Assembly (NCBI GenBank): GCA_015698045.1 | Contig: BLAL01000313.1 | Location: forward strand, 248,001-312,000 | Reading direction: 5' to 3' | From: Rhizophagus clarus | Lineage: Eukaryota > Glomeromycota > Glomeromycetes > Glomerales > Glomeraceae | Length of the DNA: 64,000 bases | In this document: in pieces, positions 35,313 to 47,756 of the stretch | Position numbering within the stretch: position 1 is the first letter of the stretch | How the letters are laid out: each line of letters opens with the position of its first letter | Made by a program: the position numbers and the translations under genes | The notes under the pieces: model-generated | The model's database searches: none | What the model saw: the letters and a program-made list of their open reading frames with translations, nothing else | What the model was told of the DNA's origin: nothing

Positions 35313-36625
35313 CCCTATGAAAAAAGATCATCCAATATTTGTGCAATATTTGTTCGATTCTGTGAGAAAATCATTCAATTATTGCAGTTTTTTGGATAAA
35401 AATGACCATACAGTTATTTATAGTGTGTTAAAAGTGTGCAATTTTTGTACAATTGCAAATAAACTTAAATTTAAAATATAGAAAATGTTCAATTTTTGTG
35501 CAATAAAAATTTTAGGGTATAAAATTTGTATTTAAGATACAGAAAGCATTCAATTTTTGAGTAATCCTACCACACAATATTTGACCACTTTTTGGGGCAA
35601 ATAGACCACTTTTAACCATCATTACGAATATATTTTCCTAAGTGATTTATGCAGTAAGTTTACACAAAATTCAACTGCATATTTGTTTATAAATGGGTAT
35701 CTTCTGGACCTATTGGTACAATTTTTGTAGTGCTTCGTAACTAAAAAAAATCCAAACTTTTTTAAGTTACAGAATTAGTTCCGGCCAGAATTATAATTTG
35801 GCCAGATTTATGCATCTTAAAATTGTATATTAATCACGTGATCTGATCGTCAAAATAAATATGACGCGAAATGTTTGTTTTTTTTTTTTAAAACCTTTTT
35901 TTTAACTTCAAAATTTCAGGTAAGAAAAACTTGTTTTCTATTATCTTTTTATTTATTTTCCTAACTTTTTTACATTTTAACGTTATTAACTTGCTTATTT
36001 ACTAACTTCATACTTTTTTTACTACTAACACTAATAATTTATTATTACTTTCAACACTTGCTAATCATATTTTTTATATATTACTAAATACTAATAATTT
36101 ATTTTTCAACACTACTAATTTGCTTTTTTTACTAACTTCATACTTTTTATTTTAATACTTATAATTTTCTTACACTAATAATTTACTCTTCTTTGATACT
36201 TTACTGTTACTAACATACTTTATTTTATTTTCTTATATTTTCTACATTTATGATTTATATCAAAATATAGTATTTTATTTATGAATATTTTGTATATTTT
36301 TATATTTAAATTAATAAAAATTCATAATTTTACTTTATAAATTTGCCTGTCATTACTGTAAAATTTTAGTATTTGACCTATCATAATACCTAAAATTCGG
36401 CCTAAAATTTGGCTCAAAAATTGGACAATAATCATATAAATTCAGGACAAAAATAGGATAATTATTGTACAAATTACCATGCAATTATTGTGTGATTTAT
36501 TACAATTTTTAGCACAATTATTGCACAATTATTGTACGGTCAAATATATAGAAATTGTAGTGAAATTGTAGTAAATTTAATTGAATGTTAATTCAACAAA
36601 AATCACACACAGTTTTTTCATAGGG
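35313..36625. mobile_element. Inverted-repeat element with CCCTATGAAAAAA ends
   Basis: The left end CCCTATGAAAAAA and right end TTTTTTCATAGGG are perfect inverted repeats of 13 bases flanked by ATT on both sides. The interior has repeated CAATTATTGTGCAATT-type motifs near both ends and no ORF. It resembles PIF/Harbinger-type non-autonomous elements. Confidence 0.55.
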
Positions 36626-37049
36626 ATTGCAAACAAGTGCTTTGTAGTTTTCTTAGATACATACACTACTATGATTTATTATACATGATTTAATGTTATG
36701 CAGTGATAATCTTCCAATTAGATGCTTTTAAAAATGTAAATTCATTTTCTTTTCAGCTTTATTAATCAGATTTATGAATAGAATTCCTGAATATTTCATT
36801 ATATCTATCTTATAAATTAGTAAGTTTGTTTAATTTAAATAATATAATAATATACTACATTCAAAAGAATTTATTTATTATTCAAATTTGATTTCTAACT
36901 TATCTTTTTATTTATTTGCCTTAGATTTCTCCATTACTCGTTTTAAAATTCAAACTTCCAGGCTATATAAAACTAAGAATTAACTTGAAGATTTGGATAA
37001 TAGAACCAATTATTAAGGTAAAGTAAATCTTCTGGTTTCTTACTATTTT

Positions 37050-37450
37050 TTTATTGCTTTTTTGCTTTGAAATAATATTAACAAATTTTTTTATTATTTC
37101 TTTCCATTCTTCTATTTCATTTCTTTACACCTTCTTTTCATTTCTTTATACTCACTTTACGTTCTATTATAATTATTTTTTTCATTTCATTAACACTTAT
37201 TCTTTCACACCTATTTTTTTCGCCCTTTTACTATTTTTTCCCCTTTGTACCACTTTATCGTTTCTTTACATTTCTTTTTTATTTCTCTATACCATTATTC
37301 TTTTCATTTTTTTTTTTTTTACACTTATTAATTTTTTTTGTTTCTTTCTACACCCTTTTTTCATTTTTCTACACTTATTTTTAGTTTTTCCATATTCACT
37401 TTTATTTCTTTAAAATACTTTTTTTTTCCTTTATTTTATTTTTTTTTGTT
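37050..37450. repeat. Pyrimidine-rich low-complexity tract
   Basis: Imperfect repeats of TTTCATTTCTTTACACTTATT run for about 400 bases. Confidence 0.7.
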
Positions 37451-37579
37451 AACAATATATTAATAATCAATAAAGAAGGAATAAAAATTTAAACAAATGG
37501 ATAAAATTTAAATAATAAGTCATGTAATAAGGTAGCGTGAAATTATGAATCGCATGTATGATGAAAATAAACTTATTTT

Positions 37580-37680
37580 AAAAAAAAAATAAAATAAAAT
37601 AAAGTAAAATAAAATAAAATAAATAAATAAATAACGATAAATAAATAAATAATGATAAATAAACAAAGATAGAAAGAAAA
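37580..37680. repeat. AAATA/AAAT microsatellite
   Basis: Runs of AAATAAAAT followed by AAATAAATAAATAACGAT. Confidence 0.8.
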
Positions 37681-38324
37681 AAAAAATATTTAAAACCCGT
37701 AAAAAAGGCACCAAAATCGAAGCTGGTTTTTTCAAAAAAAATTTGATTCAACATGATTATCACCTTCTATTTAACTTTTGGGATATAATTATTTTTTGAT
37801 ATTTCTTTAATGATTGTCATTTGTTTTCTTGGATTCAATATATTGAACGATCCTCTGCACATATATCATGGTATGAATTTGATAAAATTAATTGTTATTA
37901 AAAGTTAGCTAGTAATACCTGTATAACCCAGTTTTACCAAAAAAAAAAAAAAATTGTGAAATAACTAATGTTGCCATTGATCTTCATGTTCTTTAGATCT
38001 GAAACGTAATTATCCTTCAAAGCTGTTCTTTATTTTATGACTTCTTTGTTATAATTTTACTTATTTCTTTATTCTCCTAAATAAAATGTCAATACACTAA
38101 ATGTAATAATAACGTACTAATTTATATATCATTATAAGACTTACAATAATAAATTAAAAATGTGAAATAAAAAAACTTCACAACTTTTGTTTTATATTCA
38201 TAGTTTTTATGTAATAAATATTAAATTTCATGGTAAATAATACATATATGTACTAAATGCTAAAAATAAAACAAAAAATTCCAATAGGAACATCTACTTC
38301 ATAATTAGGTGCCACCTAAAGTAA

Positions 38325-38830
38325 AATCTTACTTCTTAAAAAAAAAAAATAAAATAAAATAAAGGAATGTTAGTAATGTTCCAAAATTAAAAAAAAAGTC
38401 AAACCATTTTTTACTTACAGTTTTATATCCAATAAACTATCCAAGCTAAAGTCCAATTCTTAAGAAAATAAAAGAAAGGAAAATTAGTAATATTACAAAA
38501 TTAAAAAGAAAATAAAAAAATTTTGAACCTTTTATTTCTTACTTATAGTTAATAAACTACCTAAGTCAAAATCTAACTTCTTCCTAAAAAAAAGAAAGAA
38601 AAAGAATATTAGTAATGCTCCAAAATTAAAAGAGAAACAAAAATCTAAAAACGCGTTTTTTACTTACAATTCCGAGGTCCATGGACTGTCCAAACCGAAA
38701 TCCAATCCTTCTCTAAAAGAAAAAGAAAGAAAGGAACATTAATAATATTCCAAATTAAAAATAAGAAAATAAATAAAAAATTCTTTCCATCTTCCACTTA
38801 CAATTTTGAAGATTTCAAAGCCACTTAAGT
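38325..38830 (-). repeat. Tandem repeat of about 125 bp with splice-like borders
   Basis: Four to five copies. On the minus strand each has a branch-site-like TTACTAAC/T or close variant, a pyrimidine tract, an AG, then 40-45 bases resembling 'L-D-F-x-L-(D/G)-S' in one frame, then GTAAG. Candidate micro-exons lie at 38668-38712 (45 nt), 38543-38583 (41 nt) and 38419-38458 (40 nt). A fourth donor is at 38801-38800. No complete CDS can be assembled because the outer copies contain stops. Confidence 0.5.
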
Positions 38831-40050
38831 CAAAAAATCATTATCAAAAAACCGTTACTAAGAAAATAAATAAAAGTACCAAAAATGTATGAACAAAAAA
38901 AATTGCTATATTTATAAAAAAAAAAAAATTGAAAAAAATCATAAAAAAATAAAAAATAAAAATAAAAAAAAAAATACTAAAAAAAAAAAATTACTGAATA
39001 TAAAAAAACCCGATCTATTGAAAAAAAAAAGGTTTTAAAAAATCTTGCTAAAAAAAACAGCTTTCATAATTGTATGATCACTGGATTTTTTGTGAATTTT
39101 GAATTAATCGTTAATGTAATAGCTCCAAACTGGTTTATTTTAAACACAATTATGAAAACTGCTATTAGGTACATATTATCATAATATTAGTAAACTTCGG
39201 TACTGAAAACTAAATATATATCAACATGGATTTGCCGATCAAAATCAAATTTCTAACTGCAAAAACAAAAATAAATCAGGCGCAGGCTGCAGGCGTTGCA
39301 CAATTCAAAATTATTTATACGGTAATCTAAATATGACTTTTTTTTTAGTTATATAGATTGAAAGCTTCTTTTCTTTTATGTGAATTTTGGTCTCTTACTT
39401 TTTATTTTATTTTGTAGCTATAATTTATAAAAAGAAATGTACTGATGCAGTATTTTAAAATTCATAGACGAATATTTATTATTACGCATTATTAATGCCT
39501 GTCGGTAAGCATAATAAATTGTCATTTGTAATGAAAAGTATGAGTCACATGACTCGGATAAAAGTTTAACTCCCACGATACTCGAGATAAAAACGTCATT
39601 TGTTATTATGTAAATAAAAGGCCTAGAAGCATTATTATTCATACTTTATTTTCCATTAAAACATAATCTATTCTATTATCTTTTAATTACCTCTTTCTTT
39701 TCAATGAAAACTATAAATATTAATGATAATTGTCATCTGATTGTATAACATAATTTTCGCCCTTTTTCATTATATTTTCATTTAAAAGCCCAATTGAATG
39801 ATGCCAAGTTTTTGTCCATCGTACATTAACTTATTTAATGCATCAAGCTCACTTACGTAAGTTTAAGGTTATTTATATTTTCTTTTAAAATCACTAATCG
39901 GGGATTATTTAATATTGGCGATCTTTTCCCATTTTTTCATTGTGATGTTGGCGTACAGCGAGTATTAATAGAACTCGCTTCAATGTTAGTTCTTTTCAAG
40001 TTAAAAGGAACATCAAATTCCCTCTTACGTGCTGTACAAAATTACTAAAT
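38831..40050. other. Intergenic region upstream of the SNARE gene
   Basis: A-rich low complexity at 38880-39060. No gene is supported in 39060-40050. Confidence 0.5.
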
Positions 40051-40058
40051 TATAAAAG
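40051..40058 (+). promoter_or_regulatory. TATA box of the SNARE gene
   Basis: TATAAAAG lies 50 bases before the ATG at 40101. The bases between are AT-rich and free of ATG codons, consistent with a short leader. Confidence 0.5.
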
Positions 40059-40100
40059 CATCAAATATTCTTTTTATCATTTATATTAAAAGAAATAAAA

Positions 40101-41150
40101 ATGTCCAGTTATGACCTTTTTTTGTCATACGAAGGAGACTTTGACCAAGTTTCTGCTTCTATTAGAAATAAAATAAACAGAACAATTCCTTCGCAAAATG
40201 GAGGTAAATTTTGAAAGGCTATATTTAAACCATTATTTGAAGAAACTCTTATAATTTTTGATTTGATATAGAAAAACGGAAGAATGCAATTCGAGCTGCC
40301 AAACGTGAAATTGAAGAAGCAGAAGAAATTGTACGTTTAATTATTTGATTTTCATTTTATTACAGTATATATTAAATATTCTTAACAAAAAAAAAAAAAT
40401 TTTAGATATTGCAAATGGGAATGGAATTATTAAATATACAACAATCAATGCACACACATTTTCAAGAAAGAATAAGTGTTTATAAGAGTGATTTAGAGAA
40501 ATTGAAACGTGGCTTGGTAAATGATTATTATTATTTATCAATAAACCAAATATATTATTTTTAATTAAATTTTATCTTATTTAGGAAATAGCTAGTTCTC
40601 GTGTTTCTGAACCCAGTGTAATCGAAACTGATATTGATCAACGTGCTCGACTTTTGACTGGAACTGAACGTTTGGCTGATAGTAGTCGTAGATTACAAGA
40701 TAGTCATAGAATTGCTTTAGAAACCGGTAATTAATCTAAACCATTTCTGAAATATTTCAAGATATAATTGCATTATTAATTTCTTTTTTTAGAAACTATC
40801 GACGCAAATATTTTGGAAGTTCTTCATACACAAAGAGAACAAATATTACGTATCAGAGATACTGTATGTTTTTTCACACATGTTTGTAAAATTCTGTGAT
40901 AATTGGAGAAATAAATATTTTACTAATTTTTGTAGTCAAAGGAAGAAGATTCATACATTGAAAAAGCTCAACGTACTATAGAGGGAATGGCTCGCAGGTA
41001 ATTTATTTATTTACTTTTGTTTGTTTTATTTGCATTTGGTTTATTATTTCCAACTAACAAATTTACTGTGATCTTAGAGTCAAAATTAAGCATATTATAG
41101 CTGCTGTCGCTATAATAACACTTATTACTTTTTGTTCGAAACGTAAATAA
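40101..41150 (+). CDS. VTI1: VTI1-type Qb-SNARE
   Basis: Seven exons: 40101-40203, 40272-40330, 40406-40516, 40585-40726, 40793-40863, 40936-40997 and 41078-41150. They give about 206 residues with a frame continuous across all six GT-AG introns. The protein starts MSSYDLFLSYEGDF. An N-terminal three-helix region follows, then the diagnostic Vti1 block R-L-L-T-G-T-E-R-L-A-D-S-S-R-R-L with D-S-H-R-I-A-L-E-T-E. The SNARE motif is centred on L-H-T-Q-R-E-Q-I (zero-layer Gln), and the ending is a hydrophobic anchor (I-I-A-A-V-A-I-I-T-L-I-T-F) with a short basic tail. Vti1 acts in fusion at Golgi, endosome and vacuole membranes. Length is close to the family norm. It is the one clear single-copy housekeeping gene of the window. 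Confidence 0.93.
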
Positions 41151-42522
41151 AGATCATTTCACGTGACTTGTATGGCCGGCACGATCAACATTTATTGTTG
41201 TCTCCAACTATTTGTCCTTTCTTTTTCTTTTTCTTTTTCACATGAAAATATTTTCAAAGGGCGTTATTATTTTTGGGAACCTGTGATTCTGTACAATTTT
41301 CTTTTGAATCAATGTCATTTTTCTTTTTTTTTCTTTCTTTAGTAAATGTTTTTCTTTCAATTAACGCGTTTTCTTCGAAAATTTTTACTAATATAGTTAT
41401 TAATAGATAATGTTATAGGCATAAAAATATGTCATTTAGCTACCTTTTTAATAAAAAATCTAATAACAATTTTATGCACTAAAAGACACCTCCGTAGGAG
41501 CTGAAAATTTGAAGCTGCGTTTAAAAAATTATTCATTTAATAATAATATAGTTCGTAAGTTATTTATTTCAATTATAATTACATCATATTACATTTAATT
41601 TAATTTAAATTAATTTTATGAAAATATATAGGTGGTAAGTTATTTAATTGCATTATATTTATGAAACACTTATATATAATTTGAACTAACTAAATTATTT
41701 TTTAAAAAATTATGTATTATAATAATTTAGAATGTAAGTTATTTCATCTTATATATTTATATAATATTGACATATTAAGACTGCTTTTCTTTTGGGTAGT
41801 CATGAATTTGATGACCTAACCTAAGTATCACCGGTCGGGTCAAGTCAATTACCCGACCCGATAAAAAAAAAGGCTCGCAACGTTTTTTTGCCATTTATAA
41901 TTATTATAAACGTTACGAAAATGTTTTTTTTAACAATAACATTTTTTAATGTGTTTAAATAAAATAAAATAAAATAAAAAAAAAAATACAAAAAAAATTC
42001 TTTAATGTTCTTTGCACTTTAGTAAATAATCGTTTTGACAAAAAAAAAAACATTAAAATTTATCTACATTTTTTTTAAATGAGTTGTAATAAAAAACTAC
42101 CAAAACGTTTATTTATGCATAGGATTATATAACGTGTATACTGTTCAGTTGGGTTAACTAATTAATCAGTTTAAATTAATAGAGCCGTATATTCGGCTAA
42201 ATTTCAAATAAAGTTACTACCCTAACTCCCATTTAAATACGGACTCTTGTTACTATTTGCTACAATTTCTTTTTCATATCATTTTTTTAAAAAAATTGGC
42301 TTGAAAGATGATTCGAGGAGTGAAATAACACAATTGGAGTAGAAAGATGTTTTCAGAACATAGGTGCCAAAACCGCATAAAGAAATATTGAGCAAATTAG
42401 ATAATCGGTGCCGTATTCAAAAATTCGGAGTTAAAGGAGGGACATGTGATTAGGTTATTCAATTACACATCTGGTCTATGTATTTCTAAATAATTTTTGA
42501 TAAACTTTAACTTGCTTAACAT
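41151..42522. other. Intergenic region between VTI1 and the BTB relic
   Basis: The VTI1 3' region carries pyrimidine-rich and AATAAA-like sequence. A hairpin, TCGGGT...ACCCGA, lies at about 41835-41860, with related GGGTCA/TGACCC motifs near 46540-46620. No gene is supported. Confidence 0.5.
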
Positions 42523-42817
42523 CCCTATAAAAAAAATGGATACGTTTTTATATGGAATTTGTACTGAAAAATACGTTTATATACTGAAAGGCACGTTTTA
42601 TAATACTGAGAGATACGGAATTGGACAATTTTCCGTATCTCATTATATACGTTTTTACATAAAATGATACTGAGAAAACGTATATACCGAGTTACGGAAA
42701 ATTGTCCAATTCCGTATCTCTCAGTATTATAAAACGTATTTTTCAGTATCTTTCAGCATTTAAACATATTTCTCAGTATAAATTCCGTATAAAAAACGCA
42801 TCTATTTTTTTTATAGG
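42523..42817. mobile_element. MITE, about 295 bp, with long inverted arms
   Basis: The two halves fold back on each other over about 130 bases. The left arm contains AATACTGAGAGATACGGAATTGGACAATTTTCCGTA in pieces that recur inverted on the right. The ends are CCCTATAAAAAAAATGGATAC and its degenerate complement. ACAT flanks both sides (42519-42522 and 42818-42821). The terminal CCCTATaAAAAAA resembles that of the element at 35313. Non-coding. Confidence 0.75.
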
Positions 42818-42871
42818 ACATGAATCTTTTAATCTAACCACAAATTTGCAATAATAAAATAATATTATATA

Positions 42872-44391
42872 TTATTGATTATCCACAACAAATACTTCAA
42901 TTTCTTTGATAGTGTAACTTATTTTTGTATCTAAATTTTCTCATAACTGTTACTATTATTATTGAGGCTCAACCTTTTATCACTCATGCACAATGAGCCC
43001 CAACCAAAATTAAATCCACCATTATCAGAACTCAATATGGCCATATTTTTATTTACAACCCGACTTATTTTCATATTTTGAGTATCTTCACTATCTTCAA
43101 ATGGGAAAATAAAATTATCTGATGAACTATAAAATCGAAATCCATCTTCAACAATATAATCTTCTCCTAATGAACTAAAACCGATAGAACTGTACCCACC
43201 AAAGATCTTATTTGTTTTTTTAACTTTAATTAGGACTAAACTTGCAGCTCGACCATTACATGCATTTTTCTCTAAATGATCGATTACTAATTCCATCCTG
43301 ACTACCACGATAGATAAGGTTAAGCTTATATAATGGATCATTTCTAGTGCGAATATACATGGTATCTTTTTTATCAATCCAATTAATAATTCTTTTTACA
43401 AGTTTTGATTTGATAATACTTGAATCGAATTTTCCCATCCCTGTAAACCCAATCCTAGGCGGTAGAATTGTAGTTTTTAGTAGGGAATCTTTATAATAAA
43501 ATTTTTCAATTTCTTTATAAATATGCTTAGGAATAATAATTTTATAAGGATGGGTTTTATCAAAAAATTCTTCACGAGAAATTCCTACAAATCGAATAAA
43601 AGGAATAAATTGATCTAAAGTTTTCTTCAATGCTTTGTAATTCTTATTATTCCATTTCGCTCTATTACTATTCTCATTCCCAAGACCAGGAATTGTTCAA
43701 TACCCAATCTAATTAAATAATTTCAAACGATGATTTCTTCAATTTCTAAGTCATCTCTTTTAAGAAAACCAATAAGTATTTCCTTATTTATTGAGGGGAA
43801 AGTTTTTGAAGAAAAAAATGGTAATGGATTTTCACAGATAGATTCGAGACAATAATCTTGTAATGTCTTGCCATTATTAAGTTCGAACACAGTATTAAGA
43901 ACAAGAGTAAAGTTTTCATGAACCTAACTGGTTCGTACTTTGATTAAATAATCTTGAGCATAATTAAATAATTCTTCAAGAAGTAATTCATCTGATGCAA
44001 CTAATAATCCAAGAATATTTTCACCTGATTGCTTAGTTAAGTGACTTAAGTCAAGTTCACCAGTGTAAATATATCTAATAAAAAAATTATATATACAGTA
44101 TATTTATTAATTAAATTCAAATTATACGAAAAATTCAATTATCCTTACTTCAAAATCATGTCAAAAATAGTTGGTGTTAGATTTGGTTTGCTAAACATAA
44201 TCATATCATCCTTTTCTGTAATCCAATATGCAGAAAGAGCGCTTTTAAAATAAGGGGTAAGATAACTGAATGTGCATGAAATTCTTTTGTATTTTGGTTT
44301 TCACCAACTTTAATAATAACATTATAGTCATCTGCATCATCTAATATTAAGGAAAGTCTTTTAAAAGATTATGATGAAAAATTGAAGCCAT
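42872..44391 (-). pseudogene. BTB-BACK-TLDc protein gene, broken
   Basis: Read on the minus strand from the ATG at 44391, the BTB region (D-D-A-D-D-Y-N-V-I-I-K-V-G-E, then P-Y-F-K-S-A-L-S) needs two frame changes. It is followed by an intron-like GTAAG...TTAG and Y-I-Y-T-G-E-L-D-L. A BACK-like region (L-L-V-A-S-D-E-L-L-L-E-E-L) ends at an in-frame stop where family members have Trp. The TLDc part is in two overlapping frames: L-Y-K-L-N-L-I-Y-R-G-S-Q-D-G-I-S-N-R-S-F-R in one, and K-I-F-G-G-Y-S-S-I-G-F plus G-G-F-N-F-G-W-G-S-L in the other. A further shift near 42938 separates the final E-I-E-V-F-V-V-D-N-Q. Five or so independent lesions argue for a true pseudogene rather than sequencing error. 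Confidence 0.85.
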
Positions 44392-44590
44392 TTTTTTAAT
44401 AAAATAAAAATGCAATATGTATAAAAAGAAACTCATTTATATGAAACAATAATAGACATTAGATCACGCTATATAGTTGGTATCTTTATTTTTAATAGTG
44501 ATATTTTTTGCAATTGGTTGTTATGCTAATTGTGCTATCCTAGAAAGGAAGGAGAAATTTACAAATTTGGTTAGCTCTTATGCGCTAAGT

Positions 44591-44596
44591 ATAGGG
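44591..44596. repeat. Putative target-site duplication, left (ATAGGG)
   Basis: The same six bases follow the right terminal repeat at 47951-47956. Confidence 0.55.
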
Positions 44597-44790
44597 TATG
44601 GCGTACCGTAGAAGTCAAAAGGTTGTTGTAAAAACAACAAGTTAGTTGTTGTAAATCAACAAGTAAGTTGTTATAAATTAATAAGTTACTTGTTGATTTA
44701 CAACAACTAACTTGTTGTATTGATCGGACATAGCGAGGTAACAAGTAACTTGTTGCTTTTTATGTCGATCACATTTTGATTTCCATTTAT
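44597..44790. repeat. Left terminal inverted repeat (194 bp)
   Basis: Reverse complement of 47757-47950. Confidence 0.9.
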
Positions 44791-45139
44791 GGAAAATGAT
44801 CCATATATATATCAGATTACCGATTAACTGGGTTATTCGATTATATCACTTCACTCCCGTCAAAAGATAAAATAAAATATAATAGAGTAGAATAAAGCAA
44901 AATAAAACTAAAAGAGAAATTTTGACTTCTTATTTTACCCAAATAAAAGAATTTAAGGCGTTTTTTTTCTATAATAGGCAAAATAATTGGTCAATCATTT
45001 CATTTTGACTGGATTTTCACCTTAATTTCTCCATTCCGCCTTTGTTTATACACACATGTACAGTTGCCAAAGTTATCACGGATATGAAGATAATTTTCCT
45101 TTTTGATAAAAAAAGGTCATTTTAATTTTATAATATATT

Positions 45140-45193
45140 AAGCTTAAGCATAAGCCTAAGCATAAGCTTAAGCTTAAGCTCAAGCTTAAGCAT
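45140..45193. repeat. AAGCTTAAGCATAAGC palindromic short repeat
   Basis: Alternating AAGCTT, CTTAAG and CATAAG hexamers run for about 55 bases. Confidence 0.7.
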
Positions 45194-45479
45194 GAAAAAA
45201 ATTGATTGAGCATTTCTTTAGACTAATTTTTTACAAAACCTCTTCCTGCGCCAGTAAGAACAACCATTAATTTTATAAATCATAAAATATTCGCTTATTT
45301 TAATTTTTTTTTGTTGATCAAAATTGAATAAAAAATATTTTGTTTTTGTTTCTCTAATAATCATTTTTTCCTAAACATACAAAAAAATAAGTCAATTTTA
45401 ACTTATTTAAAATAAAAAAAAATTCGAAAGTAAATACCTTCAAAATTACGTTCAAGAAGGTGTCTGAAAACAAAAAAAT

Positions 45480-46470
45480 TTGTTAATTTAATAACAAAAA
45501 AAAACAATTTTCTTAATCGTTTTTAATAACAAAACAAAAAGTAATAACAAAAGAAAAAACGATTATCTTAATTGTTTTTAATAACAAAAAAAAGCGATTT
45601 TTTAATAACAAAAGAAAAAACGATTTTCTTAATCGTTTTTAATAACAAAAAAAAAGTAATAACAAAAGAAAAAACGATTTTCTTAATCATTTTTAATAAC
45701 AAAAAAAAGCGATTTTTTAATAACAAAAGAAAAAACGATTTTCTTAATCGTTTTTAATAACAAAACAAAAAGTAATAACAAAAGAAAAAACAATTATCTT
45801 AATCGTTTTTAATAAAAAAAAAAGCGATTTTTTAATAACAAAAGAAAAAACGATTTTCTTAATCGTTTTTAATAACAAAAAAAATGATTTTCTTAATCGT
45901 TTTTAATAATAAAAAAAATGATTTTCTTAATCGTTTTTAATAATAAAAAAATGATTTTCTTAGTCGTTTTTAATAACAAAAAAAAAGCGATTTTTTAATA
46001 ACAAAAGAAAAAATGATTTTCTTAATCGTTTTTAATAACAAAAGAAAAAAACGATTTTCTTAATCATTTTTAATAACAAAAAAAAAATGATTTAATAACA
46101 AAAGGAAAAACGATTTAATAACAAAAGGAAAAACGATTTTCTTAATCATTTTTAATAATAAAAAATGATTTTCTTAATCGTTTTTAATAATAAAAAAAAC
46201 GATTTTCTTAGTCGTTTTTAATAATAAAAAAAAAGTGATTTTTTAATAACAAAAGAAAAAAAGGATTTTCTTAATCATTTTTGATAACAAAAGAAAAAAA
46301 CGATTTGTTATCATTTTTAATAACAAAAAAAACGATTTATTAATCATTTTTAATAACAAAAAAAAGATTTATTAATCATTTTTAATAACAAAAAAAGTGA
46401 TTTATTAATCGTTTTTAATAACAAAAAAAAATTATTAATCATTTTTAATAATCGTTTTTAGTAATAAAAA
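45480..46470. repeat. 1 kb minisatellite whose units are hairpins
   Basis: Units of about 25-55 bases are built from TTTTTAATAACAAAAGAAAAAACGATTTTCTTAATCG in variable form. Most units contain AAAACGATT-TTCTT-AATCGTTTT, a 9-base inverted repeat with a 5-base loop. There are more than 15 copies. The open frame at 45572-45757 is a by-product. Confidence 0.85.
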
Positions 46471-47596
46471 ACCGATTTAGCCAAACTTTAAATATAAAAA
46501 CGCCAGGACCAATAGTTTCGGCATTGTTTTTCAGCATTTTTTGTCGGGTCAATGGGTCAGATCAGGTACCCGATTAACACTGACCCAACCGGGTCAACCA
46601 GTCAGGTCAGATTTGGAGTTCTAGCAAAACGTTTTTTTGAAATTAAATTATATATATCTGATATCAAAAAATGCACAAAGTTTTTTAATATCAAAAAAAA
46701 CTATTTTCCAACGTTTATGCTTTTTATCACGTTGTTAAAAATGCGCAACATTTTTCCCATATCAAAAAACGTTTTCACAACATTTTTTATCAAATTATCA
46801 AAAAAGCACTGCAAAGCGTTTTTTTTTTGTTAAATTGTATATGTTAAACTTTATTAAATTATACATTAAAAAATGTTTTGCATTGTTTTTTTGACAAATT
46901 ATAAACGTTGGTAAACGTCTTTTATTAAATTATAATTAAAGTTGAGTCAACATGGGTCAGTTCGCGAGTTTGATTTGAGGATCTTATAGTCACGTGACAT
47001 TCGAGTTAATTCTGAGTTTATATTAATACTCGACTCAGTTAGCCCAGCAGGTGTCAATTCACCAACTTTACGACAACCATGCAAAAACATAGATAACGTT
47101 TGAGTGGACCTTTACCATCTAAGATTAACAATCTCATCTTCCTGACTTTTTGAGTCATGGGAGAGCTGAGAAGAAGACGGAGGAATGAGATGATGATAAT
47201 GAACATCTTATAATTTTTTTTACTTTGATCTAAAAAATAAACAATTAGATAATATGTGAAAAATAATACAGACAGATTGTCTATTACTATGGCATATCAG
47301 GACAGACAAAAATGTTTAATAAACACTAATTTTACATACTGCATATTTTACACTTTAAATGTTTATAGATAAATTCAAAATTTTTTAGATTAATTTGGTT
47401 ATTTTTTGGAGGACAAATGTGAAATTAAAATATACATATATATAATATATGGAAATCTTAACTAAGTAATCAAAAATAAATAGGGATTAAATATTTGCAT
47501 ATAAAGTCATATCTTAAAGCATTTAAATAATCAATCTAAGTAAACATGATTTATCTGTTCATGTTAAGCATTTATTTAGACAATAATATTATTCAG

Positions 47597-47756
47597 GTTT
47601 ACCACTGCCACACATATTGTAAGTGATGATAAAAATTTAGCAATGAAAATTTGCCAAGGACTCAGATCAAGGTTTAACAATAAAAATACCACAATTGATT
47701 AACTGTCAATATATTTAAACTAAGCTCACTAACTGTACTAAAAGAGCCCTAGTTCT
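47597..47756 (+). pseudogene. Kinase C-lobe fragment abutting the inverted repeat
   Basis: With one or two frame changes the plus strand reads G-L-P-L-P-H, then D-D-K-N-L-A-M-K-I-C-Q-G-L-R-S-R-F-N-N-K, then a region like N-C-T-K-R-A. This corresponds to the S-H-D-E-N-L-A-I-N-I-C-K-G-L-R-P-R-F-N stretch of K1. It stops at 47756, exactly where the right inverted repeat begins. It is a captured or interrupted fragment, not a gene. Confidence 0.65.

Larger units (their letters stand above)
36626..38400. other. Low-complexity intergenic region
   Basis: Bases 37050-37450 are a long pyrimidine-rich tract (TTTCTTTACACTT-type). Its 119-residue plus-strand open frame is a by-product of composition. 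Bases 37580-37680 are AAATA/AAAT microsatellite. No gene is supported. Confidence 0.6.

Noticed and set aside
37054..37413. 119-codon open frame on the plus strand
   Set aside because: It lies wholly in a pyrimidine-rich low-complexity tract; the translation is only F, L, S, I and T runs.
45572..45757. Open frame with regular K-K/F-L-I-T repeats
   Set aside because: It comes from the hairpin minisatellite and has no start context or splice signals.
45480..46470. Regular repeats considered as a CRISPR array
   Set aside because: Units and spacers are not of fixed length, there are no unique spacers, and the context is eukaryotic.
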